From positions 17,490,030 to 17,554,029 of the forward strand of contig JAJEKV010000024.1 in the NCBI GenBank assembly GCA_021234155.1: a stretch of DNA of 64,000 nt. Reading direction: 5' to 3'. The number at the start of each line of letters is the position of its first letter. Position 1 is the stretch's first letter. This document shows positions 21,117-33,751 of this stretch, piece by piece. The translations under genes were made by a program, and so were the position numbers. Below the pieces are notes generated by a model. The model made no database searches, had not been told where the DNA came from, and saw only the letters and a list, made by a program, of their open reading frames with translations. The DNA is from Isoetes taiwanensis. Lineage: Eukaryota > Streptophyta > Lycopodiopsida > Isoetales > Isoetaceae.

Positions 21117-24100
21117 ATGAGGGTTGTTGATAATAGTGTCTTAGTAGTGCCCCCTTTTGATTGTGCCTGGCTTGGGGATCAAGAACTTAAATTTGCTGAA
21201 GCAGGTAGAGGATGCGTGGCGTTTGAAGCCTGTGCAGATAATGATGTAACTATAGTTTTTAAGGAGCAAGCTGGATGTAAGCATTACAGAACTGATTGTG
21301 ATCCGAACTATACAGTAATTTTGGGAAGTCATAGGAACAGAAGATTTAAGATCGAAGCCAATGGCGGCACGGTGGTGGATGTGGCAGGTTGTGTTCTCTC
21401 CCCGTCTGTGTTTGAGCGATATTGGATCAGTGTAGATAATGGTACTATTGTGGTTGGGAAAGGAGAGCCAGGAAAAGGACGGGTGTATACTTGGGTCGAT
21501 TGTGAGCCCAATCGCAAAGTGCAATACGTGGGTCTTAGCAGCTGGGATAAGCATGTAAGCTACCGTAATATCAGAGTTTTGCAGCCTATACGCTCCCATT
21601 TGGGTGAGGCCCAAGAGCAAAGAAAGGGGAGTGAATTATCTTATTACTTGGAAAGATCAGATCTAGCTGATATGAAGTTTGTCATTGGTCCGGAGTGTAC
21701 AACAGTTCCTGCTCATCGAATCTTGCTTGCATCTTGTTGTCCATGTTTTCCTGATCTAGCTGATGTGATTAGACTTCCATCTGTAAAATATGAAGTTCTT
21801 CACTGTCTTCTTGAGTACATGTATGTTGGGAGGACACATGTAAGTTTGTTGTTAATTTCATGCAATGTTTGGATTATTAACGGATCTTTTTTCCTTAGAT
21901 GTTAATGAATGCTGTAAATTGATTCACATTTCAGGTACTAGAATCTCATCTCTCTGATTTGCAAGAAATTGCTGCAGAGTTTGGTATTGAGAGATTGGCA
22001 CAACAGTGTGAAAAATTGGGAGATGCATTGAATGCAGGCTCTATTGATATTGGTGATGATGGTCAGCACCTTAGGTTAGAGGTGGAATTTACGAGTCCTA
22101 AGTTCCACCAAGATCGGCCTGCACTATTTATTGATTTACCTGTTGATGCATCTCTTCTAATGAACTTCTATTCCAGTGGAGATTTGAGTGATGTTGAACT
22201 TCTACTGGAGGATGGAACAAAACCCATAAGGGCCCATAAGCTTATTTTAAGTGCATGGAGCTTGCCATTTGCAAAGGTTGGTATATAGGCAACCTCATTA
22301 TTAAACTATTATAGATTATAATTTTTTCTTAATATGTGAAAGGAGTTTAGCTGATGAACATACTCATGATGTTTTAGATGTTTACCAATGGCATGAGCGA
22401 AAGCAGTACAACTCAAGTTTATATTAAAGATGCTGATTTTGAGGCCTTTGAGGCAATGATTAAATATATGTATTCTGGTTCTCTTGGCCTTGAGAAATCT
22501 GCACTTTTGCTGCCTTTGCTGCTTCTAGCAGATAGATTTGGAGTTTCATTTCTTCAACAGGAATGTTGTGACAAGCTTTTAGAACATGTAAATGAGGTAC
22601 GCTCTCGTTGCCCTTTTAGTTTATTTAAGCCATATGCTACGGTTCCAACGACTATTCACTTCTATCCTTCAAGAGTCAGCTCACAAAATCCTTAAATGGC
22701 TAGGGATGGGGTTCTTAATTTTCAATCAGTTCATCTATACCTTAATTGATGACTCAGCCCACCCTACAATGGGTAGTGAAGCTAGTTGTTCTTGACATGG
22801 ACTGCTTTACCTAATCTGCAGGATCTTGGCAAGCTGCATCTCGGTAATGACACTGCTCGGATGCAGAATTCATTTTGGAGGGCTGGGAGTTTTGCAGTTT
22901 GATGGCCAGTGTTCTGCTCAGCTCAAGCTGGGTCTATAACACTAGTTTTTATGCATTGCAGGATTCAGCTTGTGCCATTCTACGGGTGGCAGCCACAATA
23001 GCAAATAACATGCCAGCATCTGAAATGATACGGGATGCATGCGAGGAATGTTGCGCGAGGCACTTTGATTATTGTGTTACCTCAGCTGCAGGAGAATTCA
23101 AAGAGTTGGAGCCCGAAAGTATTGGAAGAATTTTACAGGTTTGGCATATGACACATAAAGATATTTCCTGTTTACTTGCCATTTTACAATTGGTCCTCAT
23201 GTTCAAAAGTTCTCAGTAAATTTTCACTGTGATTATGGCAGTGACATGTTTATAGAAATTTGTGCACCGAGCTACGGAATAGACGTTTTGTTCAACGGTT
23301 GGTTTTGTGCAGCATTCCGATCTTTTGGTTACATCTGAGGAGAGGGTTTTCGATGCGGTTCTCATGTGGGGTTTAGATGTGGAAGGAACTTATGGTTGGG
23401 AGGAAGTAGCCAAGCTTATTGGAGAAAAGAAAGCCGAAAGTATTTTTCACAGTCGTTTTGAAGGTTTGAAGATGTTACTTCCATTAGTCCGATTTCCGCT
23501 TATGCCTTTGGGACTGCTTGAAAAGGTAAAGACATGCTTTGCACATGTGTGTAGTGATATTATTCTACCTAAGTGTAGCTAATTATTTGTTTTTTGTGTA
23601 GATTATCTCTTCTCATCTTGGCAGCCAGTTCACAATTGTAAAAGACTTGGTGAGTTCCTTAGGCAAGTTGTTCTTGCTCATTATTTCCCCCCGTACTTAA
23701 AAGCATTCTGAAATTTGTGCTCTAGGTGAATGAGGCCTTGGACTATCTCACTGGAGACATGGTATCAGGTTGTGGAAGGTGTGTGAGTTTTTTTTAATGC
23801 AAGTAACAGCTCATTTTGTTAACACTTTGCAGCCTTCTGTATGCAGAAAGATTTCAGGTGTTTCACTGAAGACTCAGGGGAGACTTGTGACTCTTCCTAA
23901 GAGTTCCTTAAGATTTTCTAGGAGAGCATCATCTTTGAAGCAATTAATGTATATCTGTGATGGTGACCATAATGGAGTACTCTATTATGCTGGAACATCT
24001 TATGGTGTTCATTACTGGATGAACCCTGTTTTGCTCAAGGCAAGAAATCTTGATTGTGAGATCAATTTGTCCAGTTTTACTGTTATTATTGATTTGTTGG

Positions 24101-24892
24101 GCTATGCAGCATATCACCATATCCGCAAGCAGTCCTCCATCTCGATATACAGATCCCAAGATCCTTGCGTCAAGAAATTATCAGGTAACGTGGAGAACCC
24201 TTTTAGTGATTATGCCTCAATTGAGGATGGTACAAATTTTATCAATTTCCTGCCCTGTTATTGGCAGGCTACTTCATTTGCTGGACCTTGCCTTGCGGAA
24301 TGTAAATTTTCAGCTTGGTGGAAAATTGACCTTGGAGCTGAACATCAGGTACATACCTCAAGGAAGAGAAGAGAGGACGTATGAAAGATATGATGCCTTG
24401 CACTAGATGGGCTTCCATTTTTACATTGCTTAAATTGGCTAGCTGGTCATGTACAAGTTCTGTTTTTTGTTCATGTGGAATCTTGACCGCAGTTGCCTGC
24501 AGCAAGAAATCTGCGACTGACTTATTGTCTCTAAACAGCTTATGTGCAACTATTACTCAGTAAGGCAGGACGGATCATCAAGTTTTATGCGTTCCTGGAT
24601 CTTTCAGGTTGAGCATTCTTTATTCACTCTTGCTTCTTTGCTGCCTAGTGACACTATATATTCACGGTTGCAGGGCTCACCCGACGATGTACATTGGACA
24701 GACTTGAGTATACATAGAAATGATAGTACTATTTGTAGTCCTGGTCAGTATGGTTCATGGCCTGTGTGTGGCAAACAGTCCCTCCTACCCTTCCGTTTTT
24801 TCAGAATACTGTTGACAGGGCCAACCACATGCTCTTCCAGTCTCTGGAACTTATCCTTGTGTTACATAGAGTTGTATGGTTGCTTCCAATGA
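21117..24892 (+). CDS. BTB/POZ-BACK protein with C-terminal discoidin-like domain (At2g30600 type), 12 exons
   Basis: Probably a substrate adaptor or scaffold protein; BTB domains commonly bind Cullin-3, but this is family knowledge. Exons: 21117-21839, 21935-22276, 22378-22596, 22962-23138, 23313-23525, 23602-23649, 23726-23778, 23847-24039, 24110-24184, 24268-24348, 24539-24607 and 24674-24892. They join in frame to 803 residues, about the length of Arabidopsis At2g30600. An N-terminal domain of the FAMeT type occupies residues 1-165. BTB1 (SDLADMKFVIG...PAHRILLAS) begins near residue 183 and BTB2 (GDLSDVELLLEDG...RAHKLILSAWS) near 322. A BACK domain covers about 430-560. A galactose-binding/discoidin-like C-terminal domain covers about 600-803 (ASSPPSRYTDPK, SFAGP, AWWKIDLGAEHQ, NYYSVRQDGSS, PFRFFRILLTGPT). 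Intron 8 starts with GC instead of GT. No stop or frameshift was found. Confidence 0.92.
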
Positions 24893-25284
24893 AAAAACAC
24901 TCAATTATGGAACTTATTCAAGATCCAATGAGTTGGCTAGTAACTTGCTGAAGATGCTTGCATGATTCTGTGCACGAGGCACTTGAGAAATATATTTGTA
25001 TTTTATACTTGTGAATTTAATATTTCAATCAAGCACCGCCACACTTGAGAAATATAATTATATTTGTACTTGTAAATTTGATATCCCAATCAAGCACGTC
25101 TTAGGGTATTAGTGTATGTATGCTAATTTGCCTCACCCTTGATTATTCTATAAATTTAGAACTCAATTTATTTTGGCCTCGTATTGATGATATGATAACT
25201 AGAAATAGTGCCCAACATTGATGACATGATAACTAGAAATAGTGCCCAACATTGATGGGCAACGTTTGGGTTTCGTAAATGTTG
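24893..25284. other. Downstream region of the BTB gene
   Basis: Probable 3' untranslated and spacer sequence. Two imperfect copies of an ATTTGTACTTGTAAATTTGATATCCCAATCAAGCAC-like stretch lie near 25000 and 25070. A 37 bp tandem duplication containing AACTAGAAATAGTGCCCAAC lies at about 25190-25254. Confidence 0.5.
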
Positions 25285-25543
25285 GGAACCTGTATGTGTA
25301 GTGATTCTTGACATATTACTTAGAATTGTTAGAAGTTATGTTGTCTAAGGTTGATGGAAATGTGCTATGAAACTTTTCAATGATTAGTTAGTGATGAGAA
25401 CAGAAGAGATTGTAGTGCTGGAACCTGTATGTGTAGTGATTCTTGACATATTACTTAGAATTGTTAGAAGTTATGTTGTCTAAGGTTGATGGAAATGTGC
25501 TATGAAACTTTTCAATGATTAGTTAGTGATGAGAACAGAAGAG
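25285..25543. repeat. Tandem duplication, period 135 bp
   Basis: GGAACCTGTATGTGTAGTG starts at 25285 and again at 25420; each copy runs 124 bases to GAACAGAAGAG with no difference noted by eye. A second small duplication (GAGTGCTGCACATTGAATC, about 31 bp period) follows at 25541-25602. Confidence 0.9.
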
Positions 25544-25588
25544 TGCTGCACATTGAATCAACAGTTTAGAAGAGTGCTGCACATTGAA

Positions 25589-26260
25589 TCAACAGTTTTC
25601 TGCCTTTGGTTGACGGGGCATGCCATTGTCTGATGGCTCAAGGGTTATCCTTGGCATGAGGATCCTTGTCCCCTTGCACGTGCCTGTGATGATCTCTGCA
25701 TCTATAATACGGGAAATGAGCTCTGATGATAAGGAGGCAGTGCCGTTGCAGAGTATGGACTTTGGGGTCATGTTCCCGAGTAGCATGATAATGGCACCGT
25801 CTTTGATGTGAAGCTTATGCAAGGGCATGCCAGATGGGGTCATGTGGTTGATGAACTCAATTGGGCACTTGTAGCATCTTCTCCTTCTACTTGATGGTGT
25901 CTACGCTCGTGTACGTATGAAGTTGTCCTTTTAACCTTTGAAGGACCTTGTTATTGAGCTTGAACATGTCTTCATACTTTGATGGCCTTTTCATATAGCT
26001 AGTGGACATCTCTCACTATTATTTCCTTGCCGAAGATGCTGTCACAAGTTGTCTTCCACGGTGCACTCTACTGGTACCTCAACCAAGTCAAGCTGAAACC
26101 CTGGATCATTGTTTTTCCAGTTGTCATTCCCATTTGAGAACCATTGTTCCTCTTGTCCAACTCATATCTTCTGTATCCGTTTGTGAGTCTTGAAGTGAGT
26201 CCAGAGCGGGTTCCTCTTCCACATGGCTTCATCCTATAGGAGAGCCGCCACATTGGTGCA
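25589..26260 (-). pseudogene. Second Helitron-type helicase relic
   Basis: The minus strand reads LDLVEVPVEYTVEDNLCDSI then FGKEI upstream, followed by VLQRLKGQLHTYTSVDTI, then MTPSGMPLHKLHIKDGAIIM and NGTASLSSELISRI, EIITGTCKGTRILMPRITL. This is the C-terminal third of the Pif1-like Helitron helicase, in the same family as the gene at 46-13815 but on the other strand and from a different subfamily. Stops and frame changes break it, and the ATP-binding motifs are missing. Confidence 0.8.
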
Positions 26261-28560
26261 CCTTATTGGAGCCAAGCGGCTCACATGTGAATCCTAACAC
26301 ATAAAAGACCAAACCCTAGACCCAGGCCACTTTTTGGGTCCACCAGCTTCTGATTCCAATTCGCACTCACAGCTCCGCTTCGAAGATCGTCTTCAACAGC
26401 GTAGCTTGCGTGACGCTTCCCGAATCCATACGATGCTCCCATCGTATAAATATGAGAAATTCCTCTCCCATGGCGACTCCATCACAACGGAAAGGCCCTC
26501 CGTCTGATCGGACCGCTTGTGATGGCCAAGTGTCTAAATGAAGGACACAGAGGTGTCATTCGTCCCACGCCTTCTATGCAAATCCTATATAGCGGAAGTG
26601 TACATACATGTTAACACCTGACAACAATACTAATAACAATATACCACCACGAAGGGTGGCCCATCATCATCAATATAAATTCAACATACAACAAATATAA
26701 TAAAGGAGATGCTATTTACCCCTGCTCACAAATTTCTCATGGGAGTCGATCGATATCAAGGGCCTCCCATAATCAGCGCCAGATAGTGGTATACCATGTA
26801 CTATCAAGTATAGAACAATGGCGTAGTAGCCCCACCTGACCTACCTCCCAGGCCCACTTTGCGATAGAATGTGAACATGCTATGGTGATACTAGGGGATC
26901 TCCCAGATGCAATCCCATGAATTCACCCTATGAGACTACTCCAGATTACATCTCCCCGGGTCCGATGAGGCAGGAAAGGGATGACTCCCCTCCAAATCAC
27001 AACGGTTCCATGGGTGTGCTAGAGGATACGTGCCACAACTGCAGCACTCGCATCCGTACCCAACTTACCTCCCTAAATCTACGCAAAGTCCAGGACGTCC
27101 ATATAGGCACGCATCCTGCGACCCAGGGGGTGTCAGACCCATACCCGGCCCACACGTAGTGACCGACTATAAGCCTAGCACACTGTATGAGCCCCAGTAG
27201 CCACGCTCAACAAGGCTCTGCCCCCACTTCACCAACTGTGTCCGTTATTTAGTGTTGAACCACATCGTAGCATCCACAGCCAGGTGGGCTCTTGTGCACA
27301 GGCCGCAAATAATGGGATTTAAGGGGTTCTAACTAAAGATAGAGAGTGTGAGTGTGGAAACATTAAAGATAATCAAAAGGAGAAATGTATTTAAACAATA
27401 GAATGAGATAATTATGTATGTGTTACACAAACTACTGAAGGAATAATGAGACTTAGATTATGACTATAAAAAGGTTATGAATATTAAATGATGAAGAACG
27501 TGTGTGTGTAATTAATATTAAAGTATATATATATAAAAATGTGAGATACAGTAGAATATATAAATGTATTAAAGGATAAGTATAAATGTGAGAGGCATGT
27601 AAAACACCGAGGATAGCAATATATGACTTATTAAAACTCTAACAAAATAAGAAAAACAAAATTTTGATACAAAATTAAATTAGGGAAGACTGTAATAAAA
27701 CAAATTTTAAAGTGAAGGGACAGTATAATACACATATAGATAGGTGTTAATATGATTAGAATGAGTTTGTACTAAACAGTGCAAATATTTATAAGTGTGT
27801 ATTATATTAAAAGAAGAAATAAAAGTCGTCTATGTCTATGCCCGCATATAAAATATAATCACTTTCATGTGTTGTGAATAAAGAATGATTTCTAAATTAG
27901 GTATACTGTGATATAGTGTCACTACAATGTATAAGAGTATAACATGAATGACTACTCTAGTAGTCATGGATTCCAAAAGAGTTTCAACCGTTGTGGAACT
28001 CATCACCCTAGTAGTAAGTACATATTTCTGAGCACCTCAAGAAGCCATTGCAAGAGGGAGAACATGCATTTCCAAGATACGATGGAGGAAGCACCTATCA
28101 CATTTACAACTACAGAGCAATAATTGTTGCTTCATTGCCATTGCTCTGTTCTTTCTATAAGGGATATTAATAAACACTCTAAATCTGCATGCCATTGTTC
28201 ATAGGGTTCTTGCATAGTATCTCTTTTTCCCAATATAACAAAGCACAGATTCTACAAACCTTCTCAATGTCCATCAGTTCGCATTGATCCACTTGCTATA
28301 GTTGCCTTGACAGGGAAAACACAACCCATAACCATTGACAGGAAGCCTATAGACAAAGTATTGAAATATTAAGAAATGTAAGAAACTAAAGATCCAACCA
28401 TATGCTACCATGAAGATGAAAAGGGACTTTCAATTCATATAGAGCCTGCATATCTGCATAAGTACAGGAATAAAGATGATTTGAGTTTAATAATATTCCT
28501 TGCAGCTCCATTTTCTTGAACATATTTGAATAAGATAACGAACCTGATGATCGTAAAACC
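26261..28560. other. Gene-free region, GC-richer left half and AT-rich right half
   Basis: 26280-27330 is of moderate GC content with short words typical of retroelement untranslated or LTR DNA, but I found no coding motif or paired LTR. 27330-27960 is very AT-rich with many ATATAAATGTGA-like words. From 27960 to 28560 I see nothing. Confidence 0.4.
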
Positions 28561-29305
28561 CCAAGCTTTCATCAAGCACGAAAGAATCAAATAGTTCCTG
28601 CATTACAACAATGAATCTTATAGACATTACCTACCTTGTAAGATCAGAAATTAACCTTGTACCCGCTGGAAAAATGGAAAGTGTGAGACAGGACCCGACA
28701 AAGTTCTATATAAAAACATATCTTGTTCCAAGGCAGACTACTAGATCTGCAGTTTTACAATGCCTTTCAGCAGCTCAAAGTTCTGCTGAAATAAAAAAAT
28801 CAAAGATTAATACATTTTGTCTTTTCCAAGCTGGTGTTACAAATTGATGCCTGCCTTGCTATCTTAAATGATTGCTTACGTTTTTCCCTTGCTGCTCAGA
28901 GCCATCCCTTGAGACCTCCCACAATCTTGCCCCGTTGCAACTCTATTCGACAACAATCCATGTTCATACTCTCTGGTAATTGGCTCTTCCCAGGTTATAC
29001 CTATGATCACAAGCATTGCTATGATGTTCCATCTGCATATACCAAATCATGTATTGATCTCTTGAAGCAGGTAAATAAAAACACTGAAGTAATGAAGTTC
29101 GATACATAGGGTTTCTTTGCAGTTTACTATTCATCAAGAGGCCAATAATGACAACCCTCACTGTATGAAGGGAATTCTCTCTTCATTTTAATGATGGTAC
29201 TAATGATAGTGATCAAAATCATGCATATGGTGCAAATACGAGATGCTCACCTATAGTAACCAGCGTATAGTAAATCATTCACCAGCGTATAGTAAATCAT
29301 TTCAC

Positions 29306-29798
29306 CTATTTTTCTATCATCCTTGCTTTCTGTGTAGATTTCCTCCAGGAGGACAGTGAGCATGCTAGTAGTTGGATACATGGTAAATGCCTGATGGAAA
29401 TCATCCATGTAAGATAAACCATTGTGTGCACTAATTGCCAATTTAAGAACTGCATTCAGCCTTGCAGAATCTCTAGTTTTGCCAACGTTGACATCTGCAA
29501 ACCAGAAGGATGGAATATCCATAGGTTGAGTACTGTTGTCTATTGTCTCATTGCCAAATGGTCTCGGATAAAGGTAGGGCAAAAGAAGGAAAAACCTAAG
29601 TCCTGCGTCCAGTCCCCATTTGTAAAGGAAAGCTCATTTTGTAGCCAGGTTCATGAAGCATACCTGTAGAAGATTTGTTGTTGAAATCATTGCATTTTGT
29701 ATGCTTCTGCCATAATCTAACATGTCCGACATTATATTTGCAGATTCAAAAAGGGCAAGGAGTGTTGTTGTCGCCGGAGTCAAAGATTATGGTAGACA
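29306..29798 (-). pseudogene. Possible exons of an unrecognised gene
   Basis: Two minus-strand stretches have coding-like composition and splice-like borders. 29664 to about 29788 reads TPATTTLLALFESANIMSDM onward to TNLLQ before GTATGC. 29306-29494 reads GKTRDSARLNAVLKLAISAH onward to ESKDDRKI before GTGAAA. They do not join in phase as they stand, and a stop sits just before the first. The family is unknown to me. This may be a decayed gene, and more of it may lie at 28600-29250. Confidence 0.25.
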
Positions 29799-30198
29799 CT
29801 AAAAGCACACGATAGGCACAAGCTGAATTTCAGAGCAATTTCTAATATCCTAAGCCATTGATGTAAAAATGTAGAGCAAAGATGCATTAGGCTCATTAAT
29901 GCACCTGAGAAGCAGAAACACCAGGTCTAAGAACACACGAAGAAAGCAAAATGGCGGTTCCCATGGCTACGGTGGATGCATCTTAGATAAAACCTAGATT
30001 TTTCAAGCTAGTCTAATCGCCTATGCAGGATGCAACCATGAAGAGAGGGAAGCCGACAGACGAAGGAGTGGGAAGGAAATTACCGAATCAGTGCTGAAAA
30101 TAAAAGATCTGATGGACATGAGTTATTTTGGCTTGCGTGACAGGACACGTGGCATAGATAGAATTGCAGCAAAGTGTGCACCTCGGGTTAGGCAGCCC

Positions 30199-30263
<65 letters not shown>

Positions 30264-30320
30264 GTGATGATGGTGATGATGGTGATGATGATGATGATGA
30301 TGATGATGATAACAACAACA
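30199..30320. repeat. (GAT)n microsatellite
   Basis: About 37 tandem GAT units with a few GGT variants, followed by AACAACAACAAC. The long His or Ser runs predicted on the minus strand are artefacts of this repeat. Confidence 0.95.
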
Positions 30321-32924
30321 ACTAGTCAAAAGCACGTTTGATTACTTTGTATATCAAATTGTAGGATATGGCGTGGGTGGTATTTTGTAATATAAAATTG
30401 AATACGATTGTATAATGCAGTTCCAGCTTCCAGGCTTATCCACACATTGAGTAGCTATGTTTTTCTGGCTTATTTTTTTTAACCTGTGTTTACTTTGTAA
30501 GTGTAATTTTTTAATGCTATTGTATTTTGAAGATAATGCTCAAAGTCAAATTAGGTCATCAAATAGTACAGTTTTTGCCAGAATCTTTGAGCAAATGCCA
30601 GAATGTAGCATGTCCCCATGGAATACTATGGATAAAACAAATCAGTACTCATGCAAAGAAGAATCTCGACACATTTCAAGGAGCTGGGATGCGCCAAAGG
30701 ATGCCGGAAAAAAACCAGATAGCAGAGATGCATTTTTTTTTTTTTTTTTTTTTTTTGTAGAAACGACAGTAGTATTATATTACATGTAATACATGATAAT
30801 ACAAAAGGACAGAGCAAAGCTCTGTTATAGTAGCCATAATATCAAAAATGGCCAGTCACTCCAAAGGAGGAAAATTTAACAGAAACAAACACTGTTTAAA
30901 GTTTTAAAACCATAAAAAGGACCATAATCTAGATGCCGATCATGAAAATAAGAAAATAAGAAGTTCGTTGATAGCAACTATGTCCTCAGTCTTCCCTTAC
31001 TCCATCCAGAGTAATTATAGCAAAAGCATGATCTGTATGCTTAAAGAGCAGATCGTCCAGCTCAATTGCTCCATATGCTGCCCCATCCAGAATATAAAGG
31101 ATCCACGACTCGCGCGCTCAGCAGAGATGCATTTCCAAAGTATAGGAAGCTGTGCAGATCGGATCTACTACCCTGGAAGGCGACTGCTCTGAAGCTTTCA
31201 ATTTTCGACATGGGCTCCATTCAATTGTGAGATCTGGTGCCCAAAATCGGTCAACTTATCAAGCTTGGGACTCCCTGAAGGTCATCTTGAATATGCTCGC
31301 AAAACCTTCGCATAGCCTACCGATTCTGTTTGTTATTATACGGTGGTTCAAATTTATTTGATTCAGAGAGTTTATCACTTTCTGGCTTAAAGACACAAAA
31401 AATTCTCAAGCCCAGCTTCGTTTTCTTCTACCGATCTGCCAAGACCACGGACCTCTGGCTTTGGCGCCCTTCTTTCCTAGAGGGCTATCTTAGCGAAATC
31501 CTTGATTAAAAACGTGTGGAGTATCTTAGCGAAATCCTTGATTAAAAACGTGTGGAGTTAAGGAAGCTTCTCCTACAAGTCGTAGATAGGAGGCGAAGAA
31601 TTTCGAGATACAGCAGCTGGTTTGGGGTTGCTTGATGCCGAAACTGGTACAGTTGCTTGCACAGTGGCATCTAGGTTGAGGAAAAATTGTGGTTGCTCAA
31701 TTTCTTAGCAGTGGAAGGAATTAAAATTGATAAAGCACGAAGCTTAGCCGCCTTCATAAGGTTTGCTGTAGATGTTTATAAGATTTTGGGCAATGGTTTG
31801 GATTTTGTTTTTTTTTTTTTTTCCAATGGTTTGGAATGGCCGTTATATGATTTTTTTCCCCTTTTTTCTTTTTTAGAAATTAGGTTTGTTTCCAATTCTA
31901 TTTTGCAAGCAGAACCTACTTAAACCTTTAGATAGCCTAGCAGATGCTTGCGCGTGATGCTTATCATGAACAGCATTTTTATGCTCAACATTATCACAAT
32001 ATTACGCTCCCATAAATGTGAATCATCTGCCAGATTCATCAAGTGATTACAAGGAGAGGCATTATTATTTAGGTTCAGGCTTTGGAAATATTTAAGAACA
32101 TATGCATGAGCTTCATTGTTTTAAGTCTATACTAAAGGCATAGCAATGCAACATAGATTTCATTAGCCATTGCAATTTCACAACCAAATTTCTAACTCAA
32201 TACATTGTTAGATGTTAATGCCCCCTTGCTCCGCAGCATTCGCATGCTGTGGATTATGTTCACTTTGAGAGTCATCCATAGAAACATCAACTTGAGTGCC
32301 TTGGACATTACCTCCATGAATGGCTTTATTTCTAGATAGATCAATAATTAGGTTATCGTCGATGAAGTTCATTCCCCTCTTTATTGAATGAGTAGCAGCT
32401 CTGATAACTTCGATTTATGCCATTATATTTTGACCTATGTCTAGGTGAGACAACCTATGGTCTTGCACAACATACTCCTAAACTCGTGCCCCCAACAACT
32501 AGCATATAAAACATTAGCTAACATTAGGAACAATTAATTTAAAAGTGTCTACTTAATGTTTGCAATCGCTCAAATTGGAATGGAATATCCATACTTATGT
32601 TAGGCCTAACTACTACAATTCAAACCAATAGTGAGTCAATTAGAAAGAGAACCACGATAAATTTCTTGTAAATTTAAAGTTTTTAGAGCTGCCGCGATAA
32701 ATTTCTTGTAAATTTAAAGTCTTTTGCCAAACACACTTGTACATGGCCCATCTTAAAGAGCACTCTAGAATTGTTGTATTTAAAGAAACCCCTATGCATA
32801 TCCAAACTAAAAAGACATCATAAAGCATGATAAGCGCTTCCAATTTAATAATTTAATATTAAGTCTGGTGAAGGCCTGGCAAGCAGGTCCCAGCAAGATA
32901 AAATCGTCTATTTTGGCATATTTT
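30321..32924. other. Intergenic DNA, no supported gene
   Basis: Contains a T-run at 30732-30757, a 36 bp tandem duplication at about 31486-31557 (TATCTTAGCGAAATCCTTGA), a T-run at about 31806-31823, and a repeated GATAAATTTCTTGTAAATTT at about 32655 and 32695. Open frames are short and show no motif I know. Confidence 0.45.
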
Positions 32925-33488
32925 CTAATGTAATGATTCAGCAAAGTCTAACCTAACTTCGGTTAAGGCAGCAGTAACAAGCATAGATTTCAGGAAAATT
33001 CTTGTGAAGAATCTTGCATCTATAATTGGGCAAAATAACCACTGCCCGAACATTACATGTGAGCAAGTGAGTTTTATTAAACAGACTCTCTGCTTCTTGT
33101 AATAACATTTCTCTTCGTACTGCTCCAGTATCTTATCTCTATCAATACGGTGTGGGAATTGCAACATCATTACAAAATATTCAAATGTGTTGATAAAAGC
33201 CTTTGCTTTGATCATGGCCTCAAGCCTTCCCCCCTGGGCATTCGTGCTATAGAGGACAGTCGACATAAATTCCCAGAGCTCTTCATGACGAAAGTAGACT
33301 TTATGTTTAAGATTACAACACAAGGTTGCTATATAGCTATACCAGGCTAGCCACATAGTAATCATGTTCTGTATACTCAAACAACTGCTACACATGTAGG
33401 TAAAGCTCTTTGCTAAATGTACCATGTACCATCTGTCTTTGTTCAATAAGCAGTCCATCCTCCAAACAGTCCTTTCAGCTTCAAGCAC
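32925..33488 (-). CDS. Unrecognised open frame of 187 codons
   Basis: The minus strand is open from a start at 33488. The part from about 33300 to 33090 (HEELWEFMSTVLYSTNAQGG ... DRDKILEQYEEKC) looks protein-like, while both ends look like spacer or intron. No family is recognised. It may be one exon of a decayed gene next to the UTP21 copy rather than a complete gene. Confidence 0.2.
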   Translation of the reverse strand: MLEAERTVWRMDCLLNKDRWYMVHLAKSFTYMCSSCLSIQNMITMWLAWYSYIATLCCNLKHKVYFRHEELWEFMSTVLYSTNAQGGRLEAMIKAKAFINTFEYFVMMLQFPHRIDRDKILEQYEEKCYYKKQRVCLIKLTCSHVMFGQWLFCPIIDARFFTRIFLKSMLVTAALTEVRLDFAESLH

Positions 33489-33751
33489 TGCCTGGACTCA
33501 CCATAGTTGTTGTTAGTTGCATGATTCATGAATTATGCTTTTGTGGATCCTGCTGGAGAATGCAACTCCATTTGAAAACAGTTGTACAACTTGGTAGCAT
33601 TTGAGATATTTCTTCAAGGTACCAGAGGTGGATGAAGCTCATCTTAATGGTCTGAGATGAGACAATCTGAAAACGTTATCAGGCCAATTAAATACGGCCT
33701 CTCCTCGTCCACCATGAGCATGAGCATGTACAAAGAACCTTGTGTATTAAC

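Noticed and set aside
24001-24120. Frameshift or premature stop in the BTB gene
   Set aside because: A GC-AG intron at 24040-24109 removes the problem and joins conserved motifs exactly.
30088-30335. His-rich or Ser-rich protein
   Set aside because: The open frames are translations of a GAT microsatellite.
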